Below are positions 26,981 through 37,500 of a stretch of 64,000 nt of DNA, piece by piece. The notes below the pieces were generated by a model. The model searched no databases and was not told the origin of the DNA. It saw nothing but the letters and a program-made list of their open reading frames with translations. How positions within the stretch are numbered: the stretch's first letter is position 1; every line of letters begins with the position of its first letter. The DNA lies in the NCBI RefSeq assembly GCF_007097395.1, contig NZ_VKDC01000015.1, positions 62,001 through 126,000 on the forward strand. The letters are read 5' to 3'. The translations under genes and the position numbers were made by a program. This stretch comes from Fulvivirga sp. M361 (lineage in GTDB: Bacteria; Bacteroidota; Bacteroidia; Cytophagales; Cyclobacteriaceae).

Positions 26981-27100
26981 AATTTATATGTTCCTCCGAT
27001 TTCCATCGGAATGGACCAGGAATTAGCACCTTTTCGTAATAAAACTTGACAGGTTGCTAGCGCATCTTAGAGCCTGATCTCTCCGCGCTTCTTTATAAAT
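26981..27100 (-). promoter_or_regulatory. SAM-I riboswitch (S-box)
   Basis: On the minus strand the element reads in order: ATTTATA (P1 5' arm, 27100-27094), AAAGAAGCGCGGAGAGATC, the GCAACC signature (27057-27052), GGTGCTAATTCC (27030-27019, the S-box signature), a CCGAT/ATCGG P4 hairpin (26996-27009) and TATAAAT closing P1 (seven perfect pairs with the 5' arm). All parts and order match the SAM-I class. It controls the sulfur operon starting at 26744. No own terminator was seen; the next element is the Cys-rich leader. Confidence 0.88.
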
Positions 27101-27547
27101 CAAATGCTCGAAAATTTTTTTAACAGCAATTGATACTACAATAGTTGAAATAATTTACGGATTATGCAACTATTGGGTTTGAAAAAAATGACGGAAAACG
27201 TTTTCGGTCGACTTTACGACATTATTTTATTTAAATGAGAGTGGTTTTTCAAGCAGTTTAATGAAGGATCAGTCTAGGTGAAGTACACTACAGTCGGATC
27301 GTTCGGCACTATGAGAAGTAACATAGAATAACATTTTTGAACTCACTGAGTGATTTTCATTCATCAGTTACGTGTATCTTGAATACCGCTGCAAGAGGCT
27401 CCTCAAGTATTGAAGAATCTACTTAGATGTATTTATCTTAAACAAGACACTGTAACACAGTGTTTTTGACTAGTATTGAGGGTTAAATAGTTGACTTATT
27501 TTGTGTTGAATATTCTTTTCACATCTCGATCGAGGTTTTTTATCAGC
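27101..27547. other. Divergent intergenic region
   Basis: About 450 bases between the SAM riboswitch (minus) and the gene at 27548 (plus), presumably carrying both promoters. It is AT-rich, without a convincing ORF. A terminator-like hairpin on the plus strand (27447-27468) is listed separately. Confidence 0.5.
27447..27468 (+). terminator. Hairpin plus T-run with no upstream gene
   Basis: ACACTG (27447-27452) pairs with CAGTGT (27458-27463) around a five-base loop, followed by four more T. It resembles a short intrinsic terminator on the plus strand, though no plus-strand gene precedes it. Strength is uncertain. Confidence 0.35.
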
Positions 27548-28558
27548 ATGATTTGTAGCGTGTTAAGCGTTTGCTTTGGAGATTTGCGGGCGCAAGCAGA
27601 TGAAAAGTTGAGTATCAAAAGTACTTCACCCATTAAAGCTGCCGCTGATCGGTATAAGCCCCGTCCGAAGTTCATTGTATTTGAAGTGGAATCGCTCGGG
27701 AAGTTTAATGTAAATGCTTTATCGGATCTGGCTGGCAATGCCAGTGCACGTGTAAGAGAAAACCTGGTTCGGCAAGTTAAAGTCAAATTTCCAATTATTC
27801 TGAAGGAAGGATTGAACGTGATCGGAGGAGTAGATTATCGCCATGAACAGTTTAAATTTGATATGGCCTCTGAACCCGATTACCCACTTTTTCAGCGTTT
27901 TGAGGATAAACCATTAAAAAGAATCAGTACCAATTTCTATCTCAAAAAGACACTCAAAAACAAACGATTTGTTTTTGCCTATTTGAATAACTCTTTGAAT
28001 AGTGATGTTCCCCAGTTTAACAATTTTGAAGATCAATTGAAGGCCTCCGTATCTTTTATATATGGTAAACAGGCTAACCCTAACAAGCAGATAGGATATG
28101 GAGTGTCCTTTGGTTATGACCTGGGGCAACCATCTGTTTTTCCTCTTTTTATTTACAACCATGATTTCAGTTTGCATTGGGGGTTGCAGTTGTTGCTTCC
28201 CAAAAGTGCACAACTTCGGTACTCGCCGTCTAATTCAATGCATTTTTATGCTATTACCGAATTAAAAGGAGCTAGCTATCATATTCAGGGAGATGTACTT
28301 AACGGCTTTGATCAGTTGGAATTCCGACGATCATCCGTAAGGTTCAATCTAAGGGTTGAACATGAAATATATGATTGGCTATGGTTCGGTGTTACTGCAG
28401 GATATCGGGTTCCTATCAATATATTTCTTTCTGAACCCAGGAAAAACCGGCGAGATAGTCTGGTAGAAGTGGATGCCCAATCCATTCAATACTATAATTT
28501 TTCCATTTTTATTGTACCTCCCACTAAGCTGTACAATCGTGCAAAAGGAAGTGGTTAA
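27548..28558 (+). CDS. DUF6268-like outer-membrane protein
   Basis: Predicted 336-residue secreted barrel-like protein. Regular amphipathic strands (VIGGVDYRHEQFKF, QIGYGVSFGYDL, LWFGVTAGYRVP) and the ending IVPPTKLY suggest an outer-membrane barrel of the DUF6268-like type. The ORF is open from a stop at 27488; candidate starts are TTG 27491, GTG 27503 and ATG 27548. The region just before the ATG supplies a more usual positively charged signal start (SRSRFFIS), so an upstream start is possible. The promoter-like TTATTTTG near 27497 argues for the ATG. Function is unknown. Confidence 0.65.
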   Translation: MICSVLSVCFGDLRAQADEKLSIKSTSPIKAAADRYKPRPKFIVFEVESLGKFNVNALSDLAGNASARVRENLVRQVKVKFPIILKEGLNVIGGVDYRHEQFKFDMASEPDYPLFQRFEDKPLKRISTNFYLKKTLKNKRFVFAYLNNSLNSDVPQFNNFEDQLKASVSFIYGKQANPNKQIGYGVSFGYDLGQPSVFPLFIYNHDFSLHWGLQLLLPKSAQLRYSPSNSMHFYAITELKGASYHIQGDVLNGFDQLEFRRSSVRFNLRVEHEIYDWLWFGVTAGYRVPINIFLSEPRKNRRDSLVEVDAQSIQYYNFSIFIVPPTKLYNRAKGSG

Positions 28559-29287
28559 TTTATAGCGTTCGATTATTTTACCTTCGCTAATGTTTGTCAC
28601 ATTTTCACCGGAGCATTGCTGACCTGGGAAAGGGTTACTACTTATCGATACCTGGAATTTATAAGAGGAAAAAGCTCATTGATTGATCAGGTCAAAGTTA
28701 CAAGAGGGTATTTGGAAGGGGGAGAAGAGTCGGCTTTCCTTTTTGTGTCCATGGGTCCAACGCCATATTTTGTCTAATGCATTGAATGAACAATATCATT
28801 AAGTTTTCGAAAATTCTACACATCATAGATTACGGTTTAGGGTTAATGGTCTTATAAGCCATTTAATCGAATGACGATGGATAAGGACAAGATACTGACC
28901 TGTGACAAATACTATTTATTAAGAGTAATGTAGGTATCGGAAGAGAGAAGGCATGATATAGATGGAATACGTAATGGTAAAAATCGAAATAGAGGTGTTT
29001 TTGCAAGAGCCACGGTCATCCTTTATTCAAAAAGCCTCAAAACATGACATGAATCTGAAAAATGGTAAAATTCAAATATCTCAAGAGGTATTAATTGGTG
29101 TCGCTGGGTTATCTTGGAATTCATAAATCCGTAGGTCTTTTTTATTGAGAACGGGAACGACAATGTGTAGAATGAGAACAGATAATTACTACTACTGGCG
29201 TCAAATAGGATCGCCGTCCGTCAACTGACTTTGATACGATAAATGAACCATTGAATGACTATTCGATGAACCTTAACCTCCTGCTTT
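28559..29287. other. Long gene-poor intergenic region
   Basis: About 730 bases upstream of the LytTR gene. The longest plausible reading frame is a 50-codon ORF at 28974-29126 (plus) with no recognised features, which I do not call as a gene. The start of the region may carry the terminator of the preceding gene; nothing else stands out. Confidence 0.5.
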
Positions 29288-29995
29288 ATGAAGATAAAAA
29301 CACTGATAGTTGACGATGAGCCTATGGCCATCCGTGTCATTCAAAACTACCTGGAAAAGTTTGATGACTTTGATCTGGTAGCTATAAGTGGAGACCCTGT
29401 GGAAGCGTTTGATATCCTTAAAAATGAATGCATAGATCTTATCTTTTTAGATATTAACCTACCTATGATCAGTGGTTTGGAATTTCTCAAAAGCCTTCGT
29501 TCACCGCCTTCATGTGTTATCACTACTGCCTACAGGGAATATGCTGTTGAAAGCTTTGAACTCAATGTATTGGACTATCTGATGAAGCCTATTTCTTTTA
29601 ACCGGTTTCTCAAGACAATTGATAAGATCAATCACCAGTTTTACCCTGAGCGTGCCAAAGAGGGCGCGGAAGGAGAGGATTACATGTTCATAAAAGTAGA
29701 CAAACGAATGATCCGTGTTGAGCTTTCTGATATATTATATATTGAGAGCCTTAAGGATTATATTAAGATCGTTACCGGAGATGATAACTATATCACCCAC
29801 CAAAGCCTGATAGGAATAGGTAAGGTTTTGCCCGAAAATAGATTTTTAAGGATACATCGTTCCTATACTGTAGCCATAGACAAAATCACTATGCTGGAGG
29901 GAAACTCTGTCAAAGTAGGTTGTCAGCAACTTCCTATAGGTCGCAATTTTCAAACCGGAGTAAAAAAGATCATTCTTAAGAAAAGCCTGGATTAG
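29288..29995 (+). CDS. LytTR-family response regulator
   Basis: A 235-residue two-component regulator. The receiver domain (1-120) has the phosphorylated D55 in LIFLDINLPM, the acidic pair D9-D10 and the lysine in DYLMKPIS. The LytTR DNA-binding domain (about 135-230) carries the family segments YIESLKDYIKIV and RFLRIHRSYTVAIDKI. No kinase is next to it. It precedes the secreted chitinase genes on the same strand by 239 bases and is a candidate regulator for them, which is an inference from position only. Confidence 0.9.
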   Translation: MKIKTLIVDDEPMAIRVIQNYLEKFDDFDLVAISGDPVEAFDILKNECIDLIFLDINLPMISGLEFLKSLRSPPSCVITTAYREYAVESFELNVLDYLMKPISFNRFLKTIDKINHQFYPERAKEGAEGEDYMFIKVDKRMIRVELSDILYIESLKDYIKIVTGDDNYITHQSLIGIGKVLPENRFLRIHRSYTVAIDKITMLEGNSVKVGCQQLPIGRNFQTGVKKIILKKSLD

Positions 29996-30102
29996 CCTAC
30001 TATCTTGTTGGTTACTTTCATCACCTGCTTCTCCCCCCTTTGTCCTTTGCCTGGTGTTGATCTCCCGGTAAATATTCGCCTATAACTTACTTTTTCCCCT
30101 AG

Positions 30103-30155
30103 TTAGCTACACTCTTGTGCGAGTGAGCTAAAAAATTATACTCTGGTGTGTATAC
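30103..30155. promoter_or_regulatory. Inverted and direct repeats upstream of the GH18 gene
   Basis: TTAGCTACACTC (30103-30114) mirrors GAGTGAGCTAA (30121-30131), eleven pairs with one bulge. Then TATAC (30137-30141) mirrors GTATA (30150-30154). The two also contain a direct repeat, ACTCTTGTGCG (30111) and ACTCTGGTGTG (30140), nine of eleven identical and 29 bases apart. The arrangement suggests a regulator-binding site or leader structure before the chitinase gene; which is not known. Confidence 0.4.
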
Positions 30156-30234
30156 CTCCTAAATTGGTCTCCGGCTTTGTTCCTGTCTGTTTGTTGGCTT
30201 TATGGAAAATTCTTAACCCATAAACAATCAACGT

Positions 30235-33200
30235 ATGGAATTAAAATTATCAACTATTGCGGAGGCATGGAGAGAAAAACTCTGTGTTGTTAAATGGAGG
30301 TATTGGTTACTTTCATGTTTGACCTGTCTTTTGTCTTTTAGTGTTACAGCACAAGTCAATACAGGTGGATCGGGTAATACCAATGATCACAATAAACAGG
30401 TCATAGGTTATATTACAAACTGGGATGCCTGGAAAGCCACCAATGCAGGAGTACCAGCGAAAGGGGCATTGAATCACCTGAATATTGATTACTCGAAGTA
30501 TACCATTCTGAATTTTTCATTTTTTGGAGTAGCTGTTGACGGTTCTTTGCACAGCGGGGATCATAGAAACAAGAACATCTATCAACCGGGGGCTACTCAA
30601 GCTCCGGCCGAACTGCTTTTTAGCGATAACTATAGCAGCTGGGATTTTGATATTCTTTTTGGAGAGATAGAACGTATTACTTGGATAAATGATGCTGCCA
30701 AACAACGAGCAGAAGCATTTGGTTTTGTGGTGAATGGCAATACCTGGGGGCATCCGAAATGGAGGATCAGCAATCAGAGCGTTTCACTTGTTCCGATACC
30801 ACTTCCTAAGGAGGGCGGTGCACCGGGTTTATTGGAATTAGCTCATCAAAATGGCGTGAAAGTTATGGCTTCCATTGGTGGATGGAGCATGTGTAAGCAC
30901 TTTCCGGAAATGGCGGCAGATCCTGTTAAAAGAGCAAGGTTTGTAGAAGATTGCAAGACCTTGATCGAGATGGGGTTTGACGGGATCGACTTTGACTGGG
31001 AATACCCAGGGCCATTTCCGGGTATGAATTTTACCGGGAGTGAATCCGATTTTGCCAATTTTGCCATATTGGCACAGGAAGTCAGAGATGCGATAGGCCC
31101 GGGAAAGCTGCTTACCACAGTTATGGCAGCGGACCCACAAAAACTCACTGGGTACAACTGGTCTCAGATATCCAATACTTTCAATTTCTTCAATGTCATG
31201 AGTTATGACTATAATGGTGGATGGTCAAATAAAGCAGGCCATAATTCACCAGTGTATCCGTACGATGGTGCTGAAGCTCCTGATTTTAACTGGCAGTCTA
31301 CGCTCAACGCACTGAAAGCACTTAATGTACCATTGAATAAGATAAATTTTGGCATTCCGTTTTATGGACGAGGAGTTATAACAGACGGTAATGCGACCGT
31401 CAATGCACCTACGGTTAAAAGGTCGGAAACCATACAGCCGGATGGGCCTGTACAAACGTGCGCTGACTATACCAATTGGCCACGAGAGGTATATGATGGC
31501 ACTCCCAACCACTTCTTTATTAAGCAAAAAACCGGTGCCGGAAGTGGTTGGACAAAACACTGGGACGATCAGGCGAAAGTACCTTACATGACCAAAGGAA
31601 ACTATTTCCTGAGCTATGACGACGAAGAATCCGTGGGCATTAAATCTAAGTTTATCAACGATAATAGCCTCGCAGGGACCATCATCTGGACTGTATTCGG
31701 TGACCTGGAAATGAGTGGTTCCGCCCAGTCTTTTGGAGTGAAATTGAAAAGGTGGTCTAATGTAAAATCTCCACTGGTGAATAAGATCAACGAAGTTTTT
31801 GCCTCTGAAGGCGGTAGTAGCAATCAACTTCCTGTGGTTTCTATCACCTCACCACAACCCGGAGCTACATTTACGGTGGGAGCCAATGTAACTATCATGG
31901 CTACTGCCAGTGATAGTGATGGATCTGTATCCATGGTTGAGTTTTACCAGGGTAATACAAAACTGGGAGAGGATCAAACCGCTCCTTATAGCTTCACATG
32001 GAACAATGCTTCGGTTGGCAGCCACTCTTTGATTGCCAAAGCAATTGATAATGATAATGCCGAAGGTGCTTCTTTAGCGGTTAATATAACCATAACCGGC
32101 AGCGGTAGTACCTGTACTGAACCGGCCTGGATATCAGGTCAGGGCTATTCCGGTGGGGCCGTGGTATCCTACCAGGGGCGTAAATACAGAGCGAAATGGT
32201 GGACGAACCAAAATCCGGCACAAAGTTCTGAATGGGAAGATCTTGGCCCTTGTGATGGCGGTAATAGCGGTCCGTGTAGTGCGCCTGCCTGGGTATCCGG
32301 TCAGGGATATTCCGGAGGGTCTGTGGTGTCTTATGAAGGCCGTGAGTACAAAGCCAAATGGTGGACGAACCAAAACCCGGCTCAAAGTTCAGAGTGGGAA
32401 GACCTCGGGCCATGCGAAGGCGGAGGAAATAACAACGCTCCCCAGGTTTCTATTACTTCTCCACAGCCAGGGGCCACTTTTACGGAAGGAGGTAGCGTCA
32501 CTATTGAAGCCAGTGCTTCAGATAGTGACGGGTCCGTTGCCAAAGTAGAGTTTTACAATGGAGGTACCAAGCTTGGTGAAGATTTAAGCCAGCCCTACAG
32601 TTTTACGTGGAATAATGTGTCATCAGGTAGCCACTCTCTGATAGTGAAAGCCATAGACGATGATAATGCTACAGGCACATCTTCTTCAGTTAATATAACC
32701 GTCAATGGTGATGGGGGTTGCGGTAATGCAGGTTTCAAAGTAGTTGGATACATGCCATCTTGGGCAGGCAGTCCAAATTCTATTGATTACAAGAAGCTTA
32801 CCCATATTAATTATGCTTTTGCATTACCCAGAAGCAATGGTACAATAGAACCTGTTCCAAATGCAGGAAAGCTTCAGCAGATCGTTTCTCTGGCCCATCA
32901 GCAGGGAGTAAAAGTCCTGATCGCTGTAGGAGGTTGGGATATTGGTGATGGAGGAGGTAACGACAGTCGTTTTACTCAGCTGGCATCTTCTTCAGCTACC
33001 AGAACTGCTTTCGTAAATAACCTGATCAATCTTATTGGACAGTATAACCTTGATGGTGTGGATATGGACTGGGAATACCCCAGGGAAGGCAGCGAACCTC
33101 AGAACTTTGAATTATTAATGCAGGAACTTGGACAAGCGCTGCATAGTCGGGGTAAGTTGCTCACTGCGGCGGTAGTTGCCTCCGGATGGACCGCAGATGG

Positions 33201-34404
33201 TGTTTTGACCGGAGTCTTTGATGATGTGGATTTTCTGAACTTAATGGCATATGATGGTGGTAATCCACACTCACCGTATAGCTATTCGGTGCAGTCCTTA
33301 AACTATTGGGTGGGAAGAGGTTTGCCACGGTCGAAGGCCATCATAGGTGTACCTTTTTATGGAAGGAATGGCGGTCAGTTTGTCACATACAGAGACCTTC
33401 TGGCACAAGGTGCCAGCGCTAATTCGGATCAGTTTAATGGATTCAGCTATAACGGCATTCCGACGATCAAGTCAAAAACTGAATTGGCATTGCAGAGTGC
33501 CGGGGGAATTATGATCTGGGAGCTGTCACAGGATTCCGGTAGCCCTCAGACATCACTACTTACTGCAATAAACCAGGTAGCAGGTGATCCTTGCGGCGGA
33601 AATGGAAATAACAATGCTCCCACAGTTTCAGTTACTTCTCCATCCAACGGAAGCATTTTTACGGTAGGAGATAACATTGTGATCAATGCCACCGCATCTG
33701 ACAGTGACGGTAATGTCACCAAAGTCGAATTCTATGCCGGCGCTGTTAAATTAGGAGAAGACTTAAGTCAACCTTACAGCTATACCTGGGCGAATGCAGC
33801 CTTAGGAAGCTATTCTATTACAGCGAAGGCTATAGATAATGATAATCTCACAGGAACTTCATCTGCAGTCAGTATGACTGTAAATCAATCCGGTGGAGGA
33901 AGTTGTGATGCCAACCAATATGTGGAAAATGGAGGTTACCAGGAAGGTAGCAGGGTACAAAACAATGGTAACCTGTATGAATGTAGACCCTTTCCTAATA
34001 GCGGATGGTGTAATGGCGCTTCCTGGGCTTATGGACCAGGAGAAGGTGCATACTGGGAAGATGCGTGGACACTGATAGGTCCTTGTAACGCTGACCCTCA
34101 GGCGCGGTCTGCATCCACCTCCAAGGAAAGTGTGATGGAAAACAGTTTAGCCGACCCTGTAGTATACCCTAACCCATTTACGAATGAACTGAACATCACT
34201 TTTGCCCTGGATGAAACCAAGCCGGTTTCCCTGATTATGATGGATAGATCAGGGCGTGAAATAGATGTGATACTGAATAGTAAAAAGCTAGACCCGGGAG
34301 TTCATACGATCAAATGGGATGCTGGGAATTTGCCTTCAGGACTCTACTTTTATCGTTTGTTGCATGGAGATAAAGTGCAGAATTTAAAGCTATTTAAAGA
34401 ATAA
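30235..34404 (+). CDS. Double-GH18 secreted chitinase, T9SS substrate
   Basis: A 1389-residue secreted multi-domain chitinase. Order: signal peptide (1-40), GH18 domain 1 (about 54-520, catalytic DGIDFDWE, E256), Ig-like domain (530-622), two CBM5/12-type chitin-binding modules (627-673 and 681-727), Ig-like (735-825), GH18 domain 2 (833-1120, DGVDMDWE, E947), Ig-like (1128-1218), a longer chitin-binding module (1224-1283) and a T9SS type A sorting domain (about 1305-1389). Both catalytic motifs are intact, so it may combine two chitinase activities, as in ChiA of Flavobacterium johnsoniae, which is also dual GH18 and secreted by T9SS. The next gene follows after a strong terminator. Confidence 0.95.
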   Translation: MELKLSTIAEAWREKLCVVKWRYWLLSCLTCLLSFSVTAQVNTGGSGNTNDHNKQVIGYITNWDAWKATNAGVPAKGALNHLNIDYSKYTILNFSFFGVAVDGSLHSGDHRNKNIYQPGATQAPAELLFSDNYSSWDFDILFGEIERITWINDAAKQRAEAFGFVVNGNTWGHPKWRISNQSVSLVPIPLPKEGGAPGLLELAHQNGVKVMASIGGWSMCKHFPEMAADPVKRARFVEDCKTLIEMGFDGIDFDWEYPGPFPGMNFTGSESDFANFAILAQEVRDAIGPGKLLTTVMAADPQKLTGYNWSQISNTFNFFNVMSYDYNGGWSNKAGHNSPVYPYDGAEAPDFNWQSTLNALKALNVPLNKINFGIPFYGRGVITDGNATVNAPTVKRSETIQPDGPVQTCADYTNWPREVYDGTPNHFFIKQKTGAGSGWTKHWDDQAKVPYMTKGNYFLSYDDEESVGIKSKFINDNSLAGTIIWTVFGDLEMSGSAQSFGVKLKRWSNVKSPLVNKINEVFASEGGSSNQLPVVSITSPQPGATFTVGANVTIMATASDSDGSVSMVEFYQGNTKLGEDQTAPYSFTWNNASVGSHSLIAKAIDNDNAEGASLAVNITITGSGSTCTEPAWISGQGYSGGAVVSYQGRKYRAKWWTNQNPAQSSEWEDLGPCDGGNSGPCSAPAWVSGQGYSGGSVVSYEGREYKAKWWTNQNPAQSSEWEDLGPCEGGGNNNAPQVSITSPQPGATFTEGGSVTIEASASDSDGSVAKVEFYNGGTKLGEDLSQPYSFTWNNVSSGSHSLIVKAIDDDNATGTSSSVNITVNGDGGCGNAGFKVVGYMPSWAGSPNSIDYKKLTHINYAFALPRSNGTIEPVPNAGKLQQIVSLAHQQGVKVLIAVGGWDIGDGGGNDSRFTQLASSSATRTAFVNNLINLIGQYNLDGVDMDWEYPREGSEPQNFELLMQELGQALHSRGKLLTAAVVASGWTADGVLTGVFDDVDFLNLMAYDGGNPHSPYSYSVQSLNYWVGRGLPRSKAIIGVPFYGRNGGQFVTYRDLLAQGASANSDQFNGFSYNGIPTIKSKTELALQSAGGIMIWELSQDSGSPQTSLLTAINQVAGDPCGGNGNNNAPTVSVTSPSNGSIFTVGDNIVINATASDSDGNVTKVEFYAGAVKLGEDLSQPYSYTWANAALGSYSITAKAIDNDNLTGTSSAVSMTVNQSGGGSCDANQYVENGGYQEGSRVQNNGNLYECRPFPNSGWCNGASWAYGPGEGAYWEDAWTLIGPCNADPQARSASTSKESVMENSLADPVVYPNPFTNELNITFALDETKPVSLIMMDRSGREIDVILNSKKLDPGVHTIKWDAGNLPSGLYFYRLLHGDKVQNLKLFKE

Positions 34405-34416
34405 CTCCTCTGTTTT

Positions 34417-34462
34417 AACAGGTTCTCCCCGTTTCAATGAGACCGGGAGAACCTGTTTCTTA
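34417..34462 (+). terminator. Strong intrinsic terminator after the GH18 gene
   Basis: AACAGGTTCTCCC (34417-34429) pairs perfectly over 13 bases with GGGAGAACCTGTT (34445-34457), followed by a T-rich run. It separates the two chitinase genes. The first in-frame ATG of the next ORF (34437) lies inside this structure. Confidence 0.93.
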
Positions 34463-34511
34463 TAAAACAACTCAAAACGGTTCTGATAATTTCTACGCTA
34501 ACAATAGCACT

Positions 34512-37500
34512 ATGAAGATCAAGAAAACTTTACCTGATCCGGGGAACTTGATACAGTTCTTGCTGGTCCTTCCTTTTGTCTTTTCTATGGCAATGGCCCA
34601 AAACACACCGGTAGAGCAAAACGGGCAATTGAAAGTATGCGGTACAAAACTTTGTAATCAATATAATAACCCTATTCAATTGAGAGGCATGAGCACTCAT
34701 GGTATTCAATGGTATGGATGGGATGACTGTCTTACCGAGGCCTCATTAGATGCCCTGGCTTATGACTGGGAAGCAGATATCTTGCGTATCTCGCTTTATG
34801 TACAGGAAGGTGGTTATGAGACGGATCCTGTAGGCTTTACCAACCAGGTCAGTCGTTTGATCAATGAGGCTACTGAGCGTGGAATGTACGCTTTGGTCGA
34901 TTGGCATCAACTTAACCCCGGAGACCCTAATGACAATCTGGAGAATGCCAGGAAGTTCTTTACAGATATTGCCACACAGCACAAAAACAAGAACAACATC
35001 ATCTACGATATTTGCAATGAGCCCAATGGATCCTCAGTGACGTGGAATCGTATAAAAACCTATGCAGACCAGATCATTCCTGTCATTAAAGGAATTGATA
35101 ATGATGCGGTCATTCTGGTAGGTACTCATGGATGGGCTACTTTCGGAGTCTCTGGTCAGGGTAGCCTCCAGGATGTTATTGACAATCCTCTTCGCTTTGA
35201 TAACATCATGTATACTTTTCATTTCTATGCCAAGAGTCACCGGGATACTTATTTGAATACATTGGACCGGGCGTCTGATGTCTTACCTGTTTTTGTGACC
35301 GAGTTCGGCTCACAGGAATATACTGGTGATGGGCCAAATGACTTTGTCATGACTCAACGTTACATCGATCTGATGCAGCGTAAAAAGATCAGTTGGACGA
35401 ATTGGAATTTTTCAGATGATTTCAGGTCCGGGGCAGTATGGGAGTCCGGTACCTGTTCAAATGGACCCTGGACTGTGGGGCGTCTTAAGCCGGCCGGAAC
35501 CTGGATACGGGAAAAAATAAGGTTTCCGGCGGACAATTTTCCAGGGGGTGATCCCAACCCTATCCAATCACCCTATGGAGGAACGCCATGGTCTGTACCG
35601 GGTAGTCTGGAAGCGGAAAACTATGATGCAGGAGGCCAGGGCATCGCGTTCAACGACCTAACTAACGTTAATGAAGGTAATGCCTATCGTGATGATCCGG
35701 TAGACATAGAAGTATGTACAGATACCGGAGGTGGATACAATGTGGGGTGGATAGTAAATGGAGAGTGGTTGGAATATACGGTAGACGTGGCCACTTCCGG
35801 AACCTACATGATGGAAGCAAGGGTAGCGGCTGAGGCTCCTGGAAAGAGCTTTCACTTTGAAGTAGAAGGACAAATCGTTAGTAATTCTGTCTCCGTTCCT
35901 AATACCGGTGGTTGGCAAAACTGGCAGACTGTTTCAACAGCAGTTTCATTAAATGCAGGAGTGCAGGTGATTCGTGTTGTGATGGAAAGTGATAATTTCA
36001 ACCTGAACTCGATGACCTTTAGGCTTGATAGCGGTCCGGGTATTGATATCAAACATGAGTTTTTTGATGATTTTACCTACACGGGTTATGCTGACCCTGA
36101 GATGCTGGGTTTTGGGTGGAATATAGTAGATGGTGTAAGCGGTCCTACCGAAGGTTCACTATACAAAAAAGAACAGGTTCAGTTTGTTAGCGACCCGCAG
36201 TTACCTGGTAACAAGGTGATGCATGTGATCAATAAGGCGGCGGGAACTGCTTCCAGCATCCAAAATGCCCGGATAGAATCTCAAAAGATATTCTTTGAAG
36301 GCACCTATGCTGCACGTGTATATTTTGATAGTTCTCCGGCCAGCTCTATGGATGGGAATGTGGAAACTTTTTATACCATTAACTGGTCCCCTGGCAATCC
36401 AAATTATTCAGAACTTGATTTTGAATACCTGCCTTACAACGTGTGGGGTGATCGGAGTAAGAAGACCATGCATACTACTTCCTGGGCACGGGCCGGAGAA
36501 GTTAGTGATAATGCCAATACCCAGGAATACAATGACTTTCAGGGGTGGCATGATCTCGTGATCCAGGCATCAGATGGTCAAAATGTACGTTATTTTATAG
36601 ACGGCCGGTTAATGGCTACCCATACTGTTTCGGATAGAGGCAATAGTGTTTATCCCCGTATGAACATGCAGATTGCTTTTGCCAATTGGATATTTTTTAA
36701 TGATCAGGACGGGTTGAATCCATCCGGACAGCAAAGAACAACAACGATGAAAGTGGACTGGGTGTATCATGCCAAAAATGTAGCGCTTTCACTTTCGGAG
36801 GTTTCCGGTAGGGTGGAAGCGATACGCAATAACAATCTTGAAAGACTTAATACCATGGAAGAGAGTCAGGCAGACGGGCCTCCTACAGTGGCTATTACTT
36901 CTCCTCAGCCCGGAACAACTTATATGGAGGGCGATGATATTACCGTCACGGCTATTGCTTCGGACCAGGAGGGTCCGATCACCAAAGTGGAGTTCTATCG
37001 GGATGGCACGAAGGTGTTTGATGACTTTTCAGCGCCTTATACCTTCAGCTGGAATAATGTTTCTGAAGGCAGTTACCAATGGTATGCCAGGGCGTATGAT
37101 AACAGCGGAAAGAATTCCGATTCCAATACAATAATTGTTACAGTAAGCAATAGTAACAGCGATTGTAATGTAGCTCAGTATGTGGATGGTAATACCTATG
37201 ATAGCGGTGATATGATTCAGCATAATGGAAATAAATACCGTTGTAAAGTAGGAGGTTGGTGTGCCATAGGTGGGCCTTATGAACCGGGTATAGGTTGGGC
37301 ATCAGGAGACGCCTGGGAAGATTTAGGGACATGTAGTACGGCCGGTCTGGCAGTCAGTAATCGACTGGATGCTGAATGTTCCGCTTCGCCTTATGTCAAC
37401 GGGTCTGCTTATGGCAATGGTGATGAGGTTCAAAACGATGGCAAAAAATACCGCTGTAAAGTAGGAGGGTGGTGTACGATAGGCGGACCATATGAGCCTG

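Noticed and set aside
28974-29126. 50-codon plus-strand frame in the gene-poor region
   Set aside because: Short, no recognisable feature or upstream signal; kept only as a note in the region entry.
34437-34511. Upstream start for the GH5-GH16-GH19 protein
   Set aside because: That ATG lies inside the strong terminator of the previous gene and would place 25 polar residues before the signal peptide.
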